NCBI GenBank assembly: GCA_950022655.1
Contig: OX465589.1
Location: forward strand, 31,845,970 to 31,909,969
Direction of reading: 5' to 3'
Origin: Alentia gelatinosa
Taxonomy: Eukaryota > Annelida > Polychaeta > Phyllodocida > Polynoidae
Length of the DNA stretch: 64,000 nucleotides
Within the stretch, counting starts at the first letter, position 1. The number at the start of each line of letters is the position of its first letter. Below are positions 22,983 to 33,464 of the stretch, piece after piece. Below the pieces are notes generated by a model. That model did no database searches. It saw only the letters and a program-made list of their open reading frames with translations, and was not told the DNA's origin. Position numbers and translations under genes: made by a program.

Positions 22983-25253
22983 ATGGATACTTCGGACGAT
23001 ACCGTTTTCACGGTCGATGTTACAGACGTTTTCAACTTAGAAAACGACACGTTAAATGAAAACAATATTGTGGAAGATGACGAGAACGAATTACTGGAGT
23101 ATATAAACGGGAAAAAATCGGCAGAAACCCGAAAAAAAACAACGAGAGAGGTGGAAGCGTTTCAGAAATATGTCGCTAGCCAAAAAGATCCTCGTTTGAT
23201 AGAGAACATTCCACCTGAGAAACTAAATATATACATGGGCCGATATTTTATAACTGTGAAACGAAAGGACGGTACAAATTTTGAACCCCAAAGCTTATCG
23301 GGAATATATGGCAGCATAAAAAGGCATCTCGACCGGAAAAAGTATGGATTGAACATAACAGAATCGGAGAAATTTAAGACAGCGAGAGAAGTGCTTTCAA
23401 GTCGGAAAAAGGAATTAAAATCAGAAGGCCTGGGCAACCACCCTAATAGAGTGAGTAGATAAATTGATTTTCTAATGAAAATTAATATAAAAATTAATAA
23501 AATCTCTGTGCAATTTAATAAATATTAATATATGGTAGTATATATATTTTATATTTTTCCAATAGTGCGATCCCTTATCGGAAGAAGATGAAAATGCACT
23601 TTGGGAATCTGGATGTTTCTCAGCAGCAACGCCATCTGGGTTAAGAAATGCCCTATGGTTCTTGACAACCAAGTGTTTTGGCATGAGGGGTCGCCAAGAA
23701 TCGCGACAGCTCACATGGGGTGATGTGCAGATGAAATGCGACAAGGACGGTAAAAAATATCTAACATTTTCGGAAAGAACCACAAAAACGCGCCAGGGTG
23801 ATTGCAATGCCTCACGAGCGTTCATCCCGAAAATGTGGGAAATTCCGGAAAATCGGGAGAGATGTCCAGTCACTTTACTTCGTGAATACGCCCAACGCAG
23901 ACCATCTGACACAAAAATTGATTCATTCCCATTTTACTTGTCGATCAATCATAAAAGAACAGCAGAAAACCCTATTTGGTTCGCAAGACAGGCGATGGGG
24001 AAGAACGAGTTGGCCAACATAATGAAAAAATGTGCAGAGGGTGCTGGGATTCGTGATAAAAAAATTACAAATCACTCAGTCAGGAAAACGACTTGCACGA
24101 ATTTGATCCACGCTGGGGTACCCCCCACCCTGGTGGCCCAGTTATCTGGCCACAAGAATGTGGCATCGCTCAATTCATACGCTGTGGCAAGTACAGAACA
24201 ACAACAGGGCATGTACAACATTCTGAATCGGCAAATAAAAACTTTTTCCTTACCCCATCAACTTCCAATTATGGAGAGAAATCGTCTAGAAGCGGTGGAG
24301 GCTGAATCACAGATATCCAGGCCTGGTAAGCGGCCGCTACCAGCAGCGGTAGGGAGTGAACGAATGGCCTTAGAGGACCGACAGGTATGTAAAATATTTT
24401 TTAAATAAAAGAAAACACAATTATTTTCCTTGTTTTCTGCACATTTTTTCACATTAATTGATATCCTTCGCTTGCATTTTGTACAGAGATCATCATCAGC
24501 TGTTATGGGGATGAAGCGTCCATTAACGGCTGCACTCGGGGCTCCTCCGATAGAGATTAGGCAAAATAGGGTAAATATTGCAAAATTTAACGAATTTCCC
24601 GTATATATATCGCTTCCATAGCGAATTCAAACTGATTTTTTCCTTCCACTTGCATATATTAACAGAGCGTGTATGGGACACAAATGCGCGACAACTCCAG
24701 GCCTGGTAAGCGACCACTGCCGGCAGATGTTGGGAGAATATCACATGGTGAAGCTTCGTTCCATCACGAGGATGTAAGTAGATGTTGATTCATTTAGAAC
24801 TTGTATATATCACTTATGATGACTTGTGAGCTGATGATGTATTCTTGTTTCTTGACAGAAGGACGATACGATGTCACTGGAACTCGTTCCGGCAGGGCGG
24901 AAGAAATCGAAGACGGGGGGGAACGAAGCAGCTAACCACCTTCACTTGAACGAAGACACTGAAAATGTAAGTAAAATGTATCATTAGAAATTAAAATAAA
25001 ACTAATTTAATACACTTGTAACAAGGTTTCATGTGCTAAATTGTGCTAAAATTATATTTTTCAGGACGATGCCTTAACCCAAGAGTTCCTAGAGGATTTG
25101 CAAAACAACGAACTGCAAGTGGAGGATTTCCGCAAAGGGGGGGTGGCCGTTAATAAAAAATCGAATTTCTTTTCCCAACAGGAATTCATAAAGGGGCTAC
25201 TATCTGGAGCTACGTTAAATGCGACAAATATAAACATCAATATTAATATGTAG
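22983..25253 (+). CDS. Crypton-type tyrosine recombinase (six exons)
   Basis: Predicted DNA-cutting and rejoining enzyme that moves the element. Exons: 22983-23450, 23566-24384, 24487-24570, 24666-24773, 24859-24966 and 25065-25253. All five introns (85-115 bp) have GT-AG ends and interrupt between codons (phase 0); the joined frame is 591 codons with no stop. The start has a good context (gggaaaATGG). Residues 1-42 are acidic; about 44-128 resemble the N-terminal DNA-binding part of Crypton and ZMYM/QRICH1/KIAA1958-type proteins (EPQSL near 101, YGLNI near 121). The catalytic domain spans about 157-380. Expected residues are present: R197 in FGMRGRQE, probable K230, H326 and R329 in NHSVRKT, H352 in SGHKN, Y361 in NSYAVAS. 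The tail (408-591) has repeated basic motifs and ends in an Asn/Ile-rich strand. Family assignment rests on these motifs. Exon 6 is the least certain part of the model. Confidence 0.85.
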
Positions 25254-25334
25254 ACTATACAGTAAGCTTCGTTTAGCGGAATACTTGACGATATTAGCAA
25301 TAACCGATAGGCAAAGTTTGAGTTTGACGATAAG

Positions 25335-25424
25335 ATGCCAGCTGGTAAACCGCCGGCGCCAAAGCTGGAACATTTCCTGAATAAAATGTGTAAATACGTT
25401 GAATTCTGTTGTTATGTTGACTAA
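25335..25424 (+). CDS. Small open frame, possible captured exon
   Basis: A 29-codon frame beginning MPAGKPPAPKLEHFLNKM. The first 18 residues have natural protein composition, unlike the rest. GTGTAAAT just after codon 17 could be a splice donor, so this might be a first exon of another gene or a fragment picked up by the element. No family is recognised. It overlaps the possible polyadenylation signal. Chance is a real alternative. Confidence 0.15.
   Translation: MPAGKPPAPKLEHFLNKMCKYVEFCCYVD
25380..25385 (+). promoter_or_regulatory. Possible polyadenylation signal
   Basis: AATAAA lies 127 bp after the recombinase stop codon. It is the first canonical hexamer I found downstream, so it is a reasonable 3' end signal, though unproven. 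Confidence 0.4.
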
Positions 25425-25936
25425 AGTTTTAGCTAAATTTCATCTATAAGTCATTTGAAACAAGATTGGAGCTAAATTGAAGCAAAATAGAGTAAATTAC
25501 TTAACTGATTAAATTCCAAAATAACGTTATCCACTTCCCGTGTTGTCTCCATCGCGGTCGACTACGCACTGATATTTGAAATCCAAGTCCTGCTCTCCAA
25601 CCCGATGTTTCAACATCTAACTGGCGGTAATATGTGCTTGACGAGTATAGATATAACATCCAAGCGGAGGCAGCAGTAGTTAAGTAATATAACAACATAA
25701 CATGTGTTTGGAGAGTGACTGTTTGTAAGATGGATTCTGATTGGTCTAAAGTTCGTATGATGCGGCGTATCGACGAATGAGCAAGGTTCTAATAAATAGA
25801 GGAATTAGTGTGCGTGTAAGGAAAAGACGTGAAGTTAGCACAGGCGGGACGCACAGACAGTATCAACACGGAGGAGTTGCGTTAAGTGAAATTACTTCAA
25901 AGAACGCTGATAAAATGGCTATTTATGATCGCATTA
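25425..25936. other. 3' region of element 1 without a recognised gene
   Basis: About 510 bp between the recombinase 3' end and the right inverted repeat. It contains ATGGATTCTGATTGG at 25730, opening a 16-codon frame, and a second frame from 25777 that would continue it after a 1-nt shift and runs to AAG|GTATGT at the right end. This could be a decayed exon, but no homology is recognised and no function is proposed. Confidence 0.4.
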
Positions 25937-25949
25937 AGGTATGTAATAA
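25937..25949 (-). repeat. Right terminal inverted repeat of element 1
   Basis: AGGTATGTAATAA, the reverse complement of the left end, followed by TA. Part of it (AAGGTATGT) also looks like a splice donor, so some chance similarity cannot be fully excluded. Confidence 0.6.
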
Positions 25950-25951
25950 TA

Positions 25952-26103
25952 AGAAAACGTCCTGACTGTGGCCAGAACTATGTCTTAGTTCTCGGTCACC
26001 TGTGGTGGACGTTCGCCCCTCCGCCTGCGGCGTCGGGGCGAACGTCCACCACAGGTGACCTCGAACTAAGACATAGTTCGGCCACAGTTAGGGCGTTTTC
26101 TCT
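25952..26103. mobile_element. Element 2: palindromic MITE/foldback-like element
   Basis: A 152-bp near-perfect palindrome. The left arm (25952-26019) and right arm (26035-26103) match inversely with only a handful of differences, around a 15-nt centre that itself forms CGCC-TGC-GGCG. It is flanked by TA on both sides (25950-25951 and 26104-26105). It has no coding capacity. The form fits a non-autonomous TA-targeting element of the Tc1/mariner kind, but no family-specific end is recognised. It could also be the 3' hairpin of one larger insertion. Confidence 0.7.
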
Positions 26104-26405
26104 TAATACAGACTCAGGCAGGGTGAAACAGACTCGGTCAGGGTGAAGGGAGACAGACAGAGGGAGGGTATAACAGACATGGGCAGTTTCAGGTTAGACA
26201 GACTAGGGTAGGTCGAGACAGACTGGGGCAGGGTAAGTTGAGACAGACTGGGACAGGGTGAGAAAGACATGGGCAGGATAATGAGAGACAGACTGGGGCA
26301 GGGTTAGACAGAGTCAGGCAGGGTGAGACAGACTCGGGAAGGGTGAGACAATCTCGGGCAGGGTGATGAGAGACAGACTCAGGGAGGGTATGACAGACTC
26401 GGGCA
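26104..26405. repeat. Satellite unit 13, right part
   Basis: Resumes at taatacagactc inside the minisatellite and completes the unit begun at 20729. Confidence 0.94.
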
Positions 26406-28784
26406 GGCCTACTTAATTGGTCGCTAGTTTATGCAGCGACCTTGATATTGACTGCACTTGTTACTGATAGATTGGCCATCAACCCCTGTCTGTGCTGAGC
26501 TCCTCACTCTCAGTCGGATAGATTGACGTGCCGTACCGTACGCAGAATTTAACTCACTGTCGCCCAAATTATCATAGCCCAAGACATCTAAGGATGATAC
26601 GTACCAAATGCGGATATTCACTTCCAGTTAGAATTCAGCCATGAGACTTTAACACCAGTTAGGGACACATATAACCTACGATCACCTAAAATATGAAGAA
26701 AATCGGCCAATTAGATCTAACGATATTCGTGTTTGAATCTGGTTGTATCAAATGCTGCTCTGGTGGCCAGTGTAGGCCTACTTAATTGGTCGCTAGTTTA
26801 TGCAGCGACCTTGATATTGACTGCACTTGTTACTGATAGATTGGCCATCAACCCCTGTCTGTGCTGAGCTCCTCACTCTCAGTCGAATAGATTGATGGGC
26901 CTTACCTTACGCAGAATTTAACTGACTGTCGTCCAAATTATCATAGCCCAAGACATCTGAGGATGATGCGTACCAAATGCGGAAATTCACTTCCCGTTGG
27001 AATATGGCCATGAAACTTTAACACCAGTTAGGGACACATATAACCTACGATCACCTAAAATATGAAGAAAATCGGCCGCTTGGATCTAACGACATTCACG
27101 TTTGAATATGGTTGTATCAAATGCTGCTCTGGTGGCCAGTGTACTGACGCTGGGTGACTATGATAAGAACTAACGTTTTAATTGACAGGTCCTGCCACCT
27201 GGTGTATTATGTGAAACCAGGTTCCTCACTACATTCATAACGCCCTTAACATGCCCTCTTCCTGTCAGACTCAGTGGTCTAGAGGTAGTGTCAGCAAGGG
27301 AAACCTATGGTTGAGAGTTCAATCCCCTTCCATGCAGAGCGGTTTTTTTTCAAGAGTCATGGGTGAGACAGTTAGGCTGGGTGAGACAGACTCAGGCAGA
27401 GTGAGACAGACTCAGGCAGGGTGAGACAGACTCGGGAAGGGTGAGTTGAGACAGACTCAGGCAGGGTGAGACAGACTCTGGCAGGATGATGAGAGACAGA
27501 CTCAGGCAGGGTATAAAAGACACGGGCAGGGCGAGATAGGCTTGGGCAGGGTGATGAGAAACAGACTTGGACAATGTGAGACAGACATGGGCAGGATAAT
27601 GTGAGACAAACTGGGGCAGGGTGAGACAGAGTCAGGCAGGGTGAGACAGACTCAGGAAGGGTGAGGTGAGACAGAGTCAGGCAGGGTGATGAGAGACAGA
27701 CTCAGGCAGGGTATGACAGACTTGGGTAGAGCGACATAGACTTGAGCAGAGTGATGAGAGACAGACTGGGGCAGGGTGAGACAGACTCACACAGGATGAG
27801 ACAGACTCAGACAGGGTGAGACAGACTCGGGCAGGGTTAAGTAATACAGACTCAGGCAGGGTGAAACAGACTCGGTCAGGGTGAAGGGAGACAGAAAGAG
27901 GGAGGGTATAACAGACATGGGCAGTTTCAGGTTAGACAGACTAGGGTAGGTCGAGACAGACTGGGGCAGGGTAAGTTGAGACAGACTGGGACAGGGTGAG
28001 AAAGACATGGGCAGGATAATGAGAGACAGACTGGGGCAGGGTTAGACAGAGTCAGGCAGGGTGAGACAGACCCCGGGAAGGGTGAGTTGAGACAGACTCA
28101 GGCAGGGTGAGACAGACTCTGGCAGGATGATGAGAGACAGACTCAGGCAGGGTATAAAAGACACGGGCAGGGCGAGATAGGCTTGGGCAGGGTGATGAGA
28201 AACAGACTTGGACAATGTGAGACAGACATGGGCAGGATAATGTGAGACAAACTGGGGCAGGGTGAGACAGAGTCAGGAAGGGTGAGACAGACTCAGGAAG
28301 GGTGAGGTGAGACAGAGTCAGGCAGGGTGATGAGAGACAGACTCAGGCAGGGTATGACAGACTTGGGTAGAGCGACATAGACTTGAGCAGAGTGATGAGA
28401 GACAGACTGGGGCAGGGTGAGACAGACTCACACAGGATGAGACAGACTCAGACAGGGTGAGACAGACTCGGGCAGGGTTAGGTAATACAGACTCAGGCAG
28501 GGTGAAACAGACTCGGTCAGGGTGAAGGGAGACAGACAGAGGGAGGGTATAACAGACATGGGCAGTTTCAGGTTAGACAGACTAGGGTAGGTCGAGACAG
28601 ACTGGGGCAGGGTAAGTTGAGACAGACTGGGACAGGGTGAGAAAGACATGGGCAGGATAATGAGAGACAGACTGGGGCAGGGTTAGACAGAGTCAGGCAG
28701 GGTGAGACAGACTAGGGAAGGGTGAGACAATCTCGGGCAGGGTGATGAGAGACAGACTCAGGGAGGGTATGACAGACTCGGGCA
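26406..28784. repeat. Satellite unit 14 (2379 bp, doubled minisatellite)
   Basis: Alpha, beta and spacer are standard. The minisatellite runs almost to its end and then, at cagaccccgggaagg (about 28070), jumps back to gggaagggtgagttgag near its beginning and runs through again, adding 641 bp without a second pair of 369-bp repeats. This is a within-minisatellite unequal exchange. Confidence 0.92.
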
Positions 28785-29966
28785 GGCCTACTTAATTGGC
28801 CAGGAAATTCATTTCCCGTTGGAATATGGCCATGAAACTTTAACACCAGTTAGGGACACATATAACCTACGATCACCTAAAATATGAAGTAAATCGGCCG
28901 CTTGGATCTAACGACATTCACGTTTGAATATGGTTGTATCAAATGCTGCTCTGGTGGCCAGTGTACTGACGCTGGGTGACTATGATAAGAACTAACGTTT
29001 TAATTGACAGGTCCTGCCACCTGGTGTATTATGTGAAACCAGGTTCCTCACTACATTCATAACGCCCTTAACATGCCCTCTTCCTGTCAGACTCAGTGGT
29101 CTAGAGGTAGTGTCAGCAAGGGAAACCTATGGTTGAGAGTTCAATTCCCTTCCATGCAGAGCGGTTTTTTTTTCAAGAGTCATGGGTGAGACAGTTAGGC
29201 TGGGTGAGACAGACTCAGGCAGAGTGAGACAGACTCAGGCAGGGTGAGACAGACTCGGGAAGGGTGAGTTGAGACAGACTCAGGCAGGGTGAGACAGACT
29301 CTGGCAGGATGATGAGAGACAGACTCAGGCAGGGTATAAAAGACACGGGCAGGGCGAGATAGGCTTGGGCAGGGTGATGAGAAACAGACTTGGACAATGT
29401 GAGACAGACATGGGCAGGATAATGTGAGACAAACTGGGGCAGGGTGAGACAGAGTCAGGCAGGGTGAGACAGACTCAGGAAGGGTGAGGTGAGACAGAGT
29501 CAGGCAGGGTGATGAGAGACAGACTCAGGCAGGGTATGACAGACTTGGGTAGAGCGACATAGACTTGAGCAGAGTGATGAGAGACAGACTGGGGCAGGGT
29601 GAGACAGACTCACACAGGATGAGACAGACTCAGACAGGGTGAGACAGACTCGGGCAGGGTTAAGTAATACAGACTCAGGCAGGGTGAAACAGACTCGGTC
29701 AGGGTGAAGGGAGACAGACAGAGGGAGGGTATAACAGACATGGGCAGTTTCAGGTTAGACAGACTAGGGTAGGTCGAGACAGACTGGGGCAGGGTAAGTT
29801 GAGACAGACTGGGACAGGGTGAGAAAGACATGGGCAGGATAATGAGAGACAGACTGGGGCAGGGTTAGACAGAGTCAGGCAGGGTGAGACAGACTCGGGA
29901 AGGGTGAGACAATCTCGGGCAGGGTGATGAGAGACAGACTCAGGGAGGGTATGACAGACTCGGGCA
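28785..29966. repeat. Satellite unit 15 (1182 bp, 369-bp repeats mostly deleted)
   Basis: Carries the aattggccaggaaatt junction of units 10 and 12, so it belongs to the same higher-order family on the other side of the insertion. Private changes: attcatttcccg and gaagtaaatcgg. Confidence 0.93.
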
Positions 29967-31725
29967 GGCCTACTTAATTGGTCGCTAGTTTATGCAGCGA
30001 CCTTGATATTGACTGCACTTGTTACTGATAGATTGGCCATCAACCCCTGTCTGTGCTGAGCTCCTCACTCTCAGTCGGATAGATTGACGTGCCGTACCGT
30101 ACGCAGAATTTAACTCACTGTCGCCCAAATTATCATAGCCCAAGACATCTAAGGATGATACGTACCAAATGCGGATATTCACTTCCAGTTAGAATTCAGC
30201 CATGAGACTTTAACACCAGTTAGGGACACATATAACCTACGATCACCTAAAATATGAAGAAAATCGGCCAATTAGATCTAACGATATTCGTGTTTGAATC
30301 TGGTTGTATCAAATGCTGCTCTGGTGGCCAGTGTAGGCCTACTTAATTGGTCGCTAGTTTATGCAGCGACCTTGATATTGACTGCACTTGTTACTGATAG
30401 ATTGGCCATCAACCCCTGTCTGTGCTGAGCTCCTCACTCTCAGTCGAATAGATTGATGGGCCTTACCTTACGCAGAATTTAACTGACTGTCGTCCAAATT
30501 ATCATAGCCCAAGACATCTGAGGATGATGCGTACCAAATGCGGAAATTCACTTCCCGTTGGAATATGGCCATGAAACTTTAACACCAGTTAGGGACACAT
30601 ATAACCTACGATCACCTAAAATATGAAGAAAATCGGCCGCTTGGATCTAACGACATTCACGTTTGAATATGGTTGTATCAAATGCTGCTCTGGTGGCCAG
30701 TGTACTGACGCTGGGTGACTATGATAAGAACTAACGTTTTAATTGACAGGTCCTGCCACCTGGTGTATTATGTGAAACCAGGTTCCTCACTACATTCATA
30801 ACGCCCTTAACATGCCCTCTTCCTGTCAGACTCAGTGGTCTAGAGGTAGTGTCAGCAAGGGAAACCTATGGTTGAGAGTTCAATCCCCTTCCATGCAGAG
30901 CGGTTTTTTTTTCAAGAGTCATGGGTGAGACAGTTAGGCTGGGTGAGACAGACTCAGGCAGAGTGAGACAGACTCAGGCAGGGTGAGACAGACTCGGGAA
31001 GGGTGAGTTGAGACAGACTCAGGCAGGGTGAGACAGACTCTGGCAGGATGATGAGAGACAGACTCAGGCAGGGTATAAAAGACACGGGCAGGGCGAGATA
31101 GGCTTGGGCAGGGTGATGAGAAACAGACTTGGACAATGTGAGACAGACATGGGCAGGATAATGTGAGACAAACTGGGGCAGGGTGAGACAGAGTCAGGCA
31201 GGGTGAGACAGACTCAGGAAGGGTGAGGTGAGACAGAGTCAGGCAGGGTGAGACAGACTTGGGCAGGGTGATGAGAGACAGACTCAGGCAGGGTATGACA
31301 GACTTGGGTAGAGCGACATAGACTTGAGCAGAGTGATGAGAGACAGACTGGGGCAGGGTGAGACAGACTCACACAGGATGAGACAGACTCAGACAGGGTG
31401 AGACAGACTCGGGCAGGGTTAGGTAATACAGACTCAGGCAGGGTGAAACAGACTCGGTCAGGGTGAAGGGAGACAGACAGAGGGAGGGTATAACAGACAT
31501 GGGCAGTTTCAGGTTAGACAGACTAGGGTAGGTCGAGACAGACTGGGGCAGGGTAAGTTGAGACAGACTGGGACAGGGTGAGAAAGACATGGGCAGGATA
31601 ATGAGAGACAGACTGGGGCAGGGTTAGACAGAGTCAGGCAGGGTGAGACAGACTCGGGAAGGGTGAGACAATCTCGGGCAGGGTGATGAGAGACAGACTC
31701 AGGGAGGGTATGACAGACTCGGGCA
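29967..31725. repeat. Satellite unit 16 (1759 bp)
   Basis: Standard unit with the extra 20-bp minisatellite copy. Confidence 0.94.
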
Positions 31726-33464
31726 GGCCTACTTAATTGGTCGCTAGTTTATGCAGCGACCTTGATATTGACTGCACTTGTTACTGATAGATTGGCCATC
31801 AACCCCTGTCTGTGCTGAGCTCCTCACTCTCAGTCGGATAGATTGACGTGCCGTACCGTACGCAGAATTTAACTCACTGTCGCCCAAATTATCATAGCCC
31901 AAGACATCTAAGGATGATACGTACCAAATGCGGATATTCACTTCCAGTTAGAATTCAGCCATGAGACTTTAACACCAGTTAGGGACACATATAACCTACG
32001 ATCACCTAAAATATGAAGAAAATCGGCCAATTAGATCTAACGATATTCGTGTTTGAATCTGGTTGTATCAAATGCTGCTCTGGTGGCCAGTGTAGGCCTA
32101 CTTAATTGGTCGCTAGTTTATGCAGCGACCTTGATATTGACTGCACTTGTTACTGATAGATTGGCCATCAACCCCTGTCTGTGCTGAGCTCCTCACTCTC
32201 AGTCGAATAGATTGATGGGCCTTACCTTACGCAGAATTTAACTGACTGTCGTCCAAATTATCATAGCCCAAGACATCTGAGGATGATGCGTACCAAATGC
32301 GGAAATTCACTTCCCGTTGGAATATGGCCATGAAACTTTAACACCAGTTAGGGACACATATAACCTACGATCACCTAAAATATGAAGAAAATCGGCCGCT
32401 TGGATCTAACGACATTCACGTTTGAATATGGTTGTATCAAATGCTGCTCTGGTGGCCAGTGTACTGACGCTGGGTGACTATGATAAGAACTAACGTTTTA
32501 ATTGACAGGTCCTGCCACCTGGTGTATTATGTGAAACCAGGTTCCTCACTACATTCATAACGCCCTTAACATGCCCTCTTCCTGTCAGACTCAGTGGTCT
32601 AGAGGTAGTGTCAGCAAGGGAAACCTATGGTTGAGAGTTCAATCCCCTTCCATGCAGAGCGGGTTTTTTTTCAAGAGTCATGGGTGAGACAGTTAGGCTG
32701 GGTGAGACAGACTCAGGCAGAGTGAGACAGACTCAGGCAGGGTGAGACAGACTCGGGAAGGGTGAGTTGAGACAGACTCAGGCAGGGTGAGACAGACTCT
32801 GGCAGGATGATGAGAGACAGACTCAGGCAGGGTATAAAAGACACGGGCAGGGCGAGATAGGCTTGGGCAGGGTGATGAGAAACAGACTTGGACAATGTGA
32901 GACAGACATGGGCAGGATAATGTGAGACAAACTGGGGCAGGGTGAGACAGAGTCAGGCAGGGTGAGACAGACTCAGGAAGGGTGAGGTGAGACAGAGTCA
33001 GGCAGGGTGATGAGAGACAGACTCAGGCAGGGTATGACAGACTTGGGTAGAGCGACATAGACTTGAGCAGAGTGATGAGAGACAGACTGGGGCAGGATGA
33101 GACAGACTCACACAGGATGAGACAGACTCAGACAGGGTGAGACAGACTCGGGCAGGGTTAGGTAATACAGACTCAGGCAGGGTGAAGCAGACTCGGTCAG
33201 GGTGAAGGGAGACAGACAGAGGGAGGGTATAACAGACATGGGCAGTTTCAGGTTAGACAGACTAGGGTAGGTCGAGACAGACTGGGGCAGGGTAAGTTGA
33301 GACAGACTGGGACAGGGTGAGAAAGACATGGGCAGGATAATGAGAGACAGACTGGGGCAGGGTTAGACAGAGTCAGGCAGGGTGAGACAGACTCGGGAAG
33401 GGTGAGACAATCTCGGGCAGGGTGATGAGAGACAGACTCAGGGAGGGTATGACAGACTCGGGCA
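31726..33464. repeat. Satellite unit 17 (1739 bp)
   Basis: Standard unit. Minisatellite carries gaagcagactcgg. Private gggcaggatgagac near 33091. Confidence 0.94.

Larger units (their letters stand above)
22188..25949 (+). mobile_element. Element 1: TIR-flanked element carrying a Crypton-type recombinase
   Basis: This 3762-bp insertion into the satellite is bounded by a 13-bp perfect terminal inverted repeat: TTATTACATACCT at 22188-22200 and AGGTATGTAATAA at 25937-25949. Both ends are flanked by TA (22186-22187 and 25950-25951), as expected for a TA target duplication. It contains an apparently intact tyrosine-recombinase gene (22983-25253). Animal Cryptons as a family normally lack terminal inverted repeats, so either this is an unusual Crypton or a Crypton lies inside another TIR element. 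I saw no second set of internal boundaries. The element looks complete and could be recent. Alternative: a single 3916-bp insertion including the downstream palindrome. Confidence 0.7.

Noticed and set aside
23162..23912. Antisense open frames over exons 1 and 2 of the recombinase
   Set aside because: Shadow frames of a gene with clear motifs and splice sites on the plus strand.
23798..24305. Overlapping plus-strand frames of 70-74 codons in exon 2
   Set aside because: Alternative frames of the recombinase catalytic exon, which is fully explained by the main frame.
25952..26103. Helitron 3' hairpin
   Set aside because: The stem is far longer than a Helitron hairpin, there is no CTRR end, and the insertion is not between A and T. 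TA flanks fit better.
25501..26146. Short open frames across the right end of element 1 and the palindrome
   Set aside because: They cross element boundaries or run through a palindrome and the satellite, so they cannot be natural genes.
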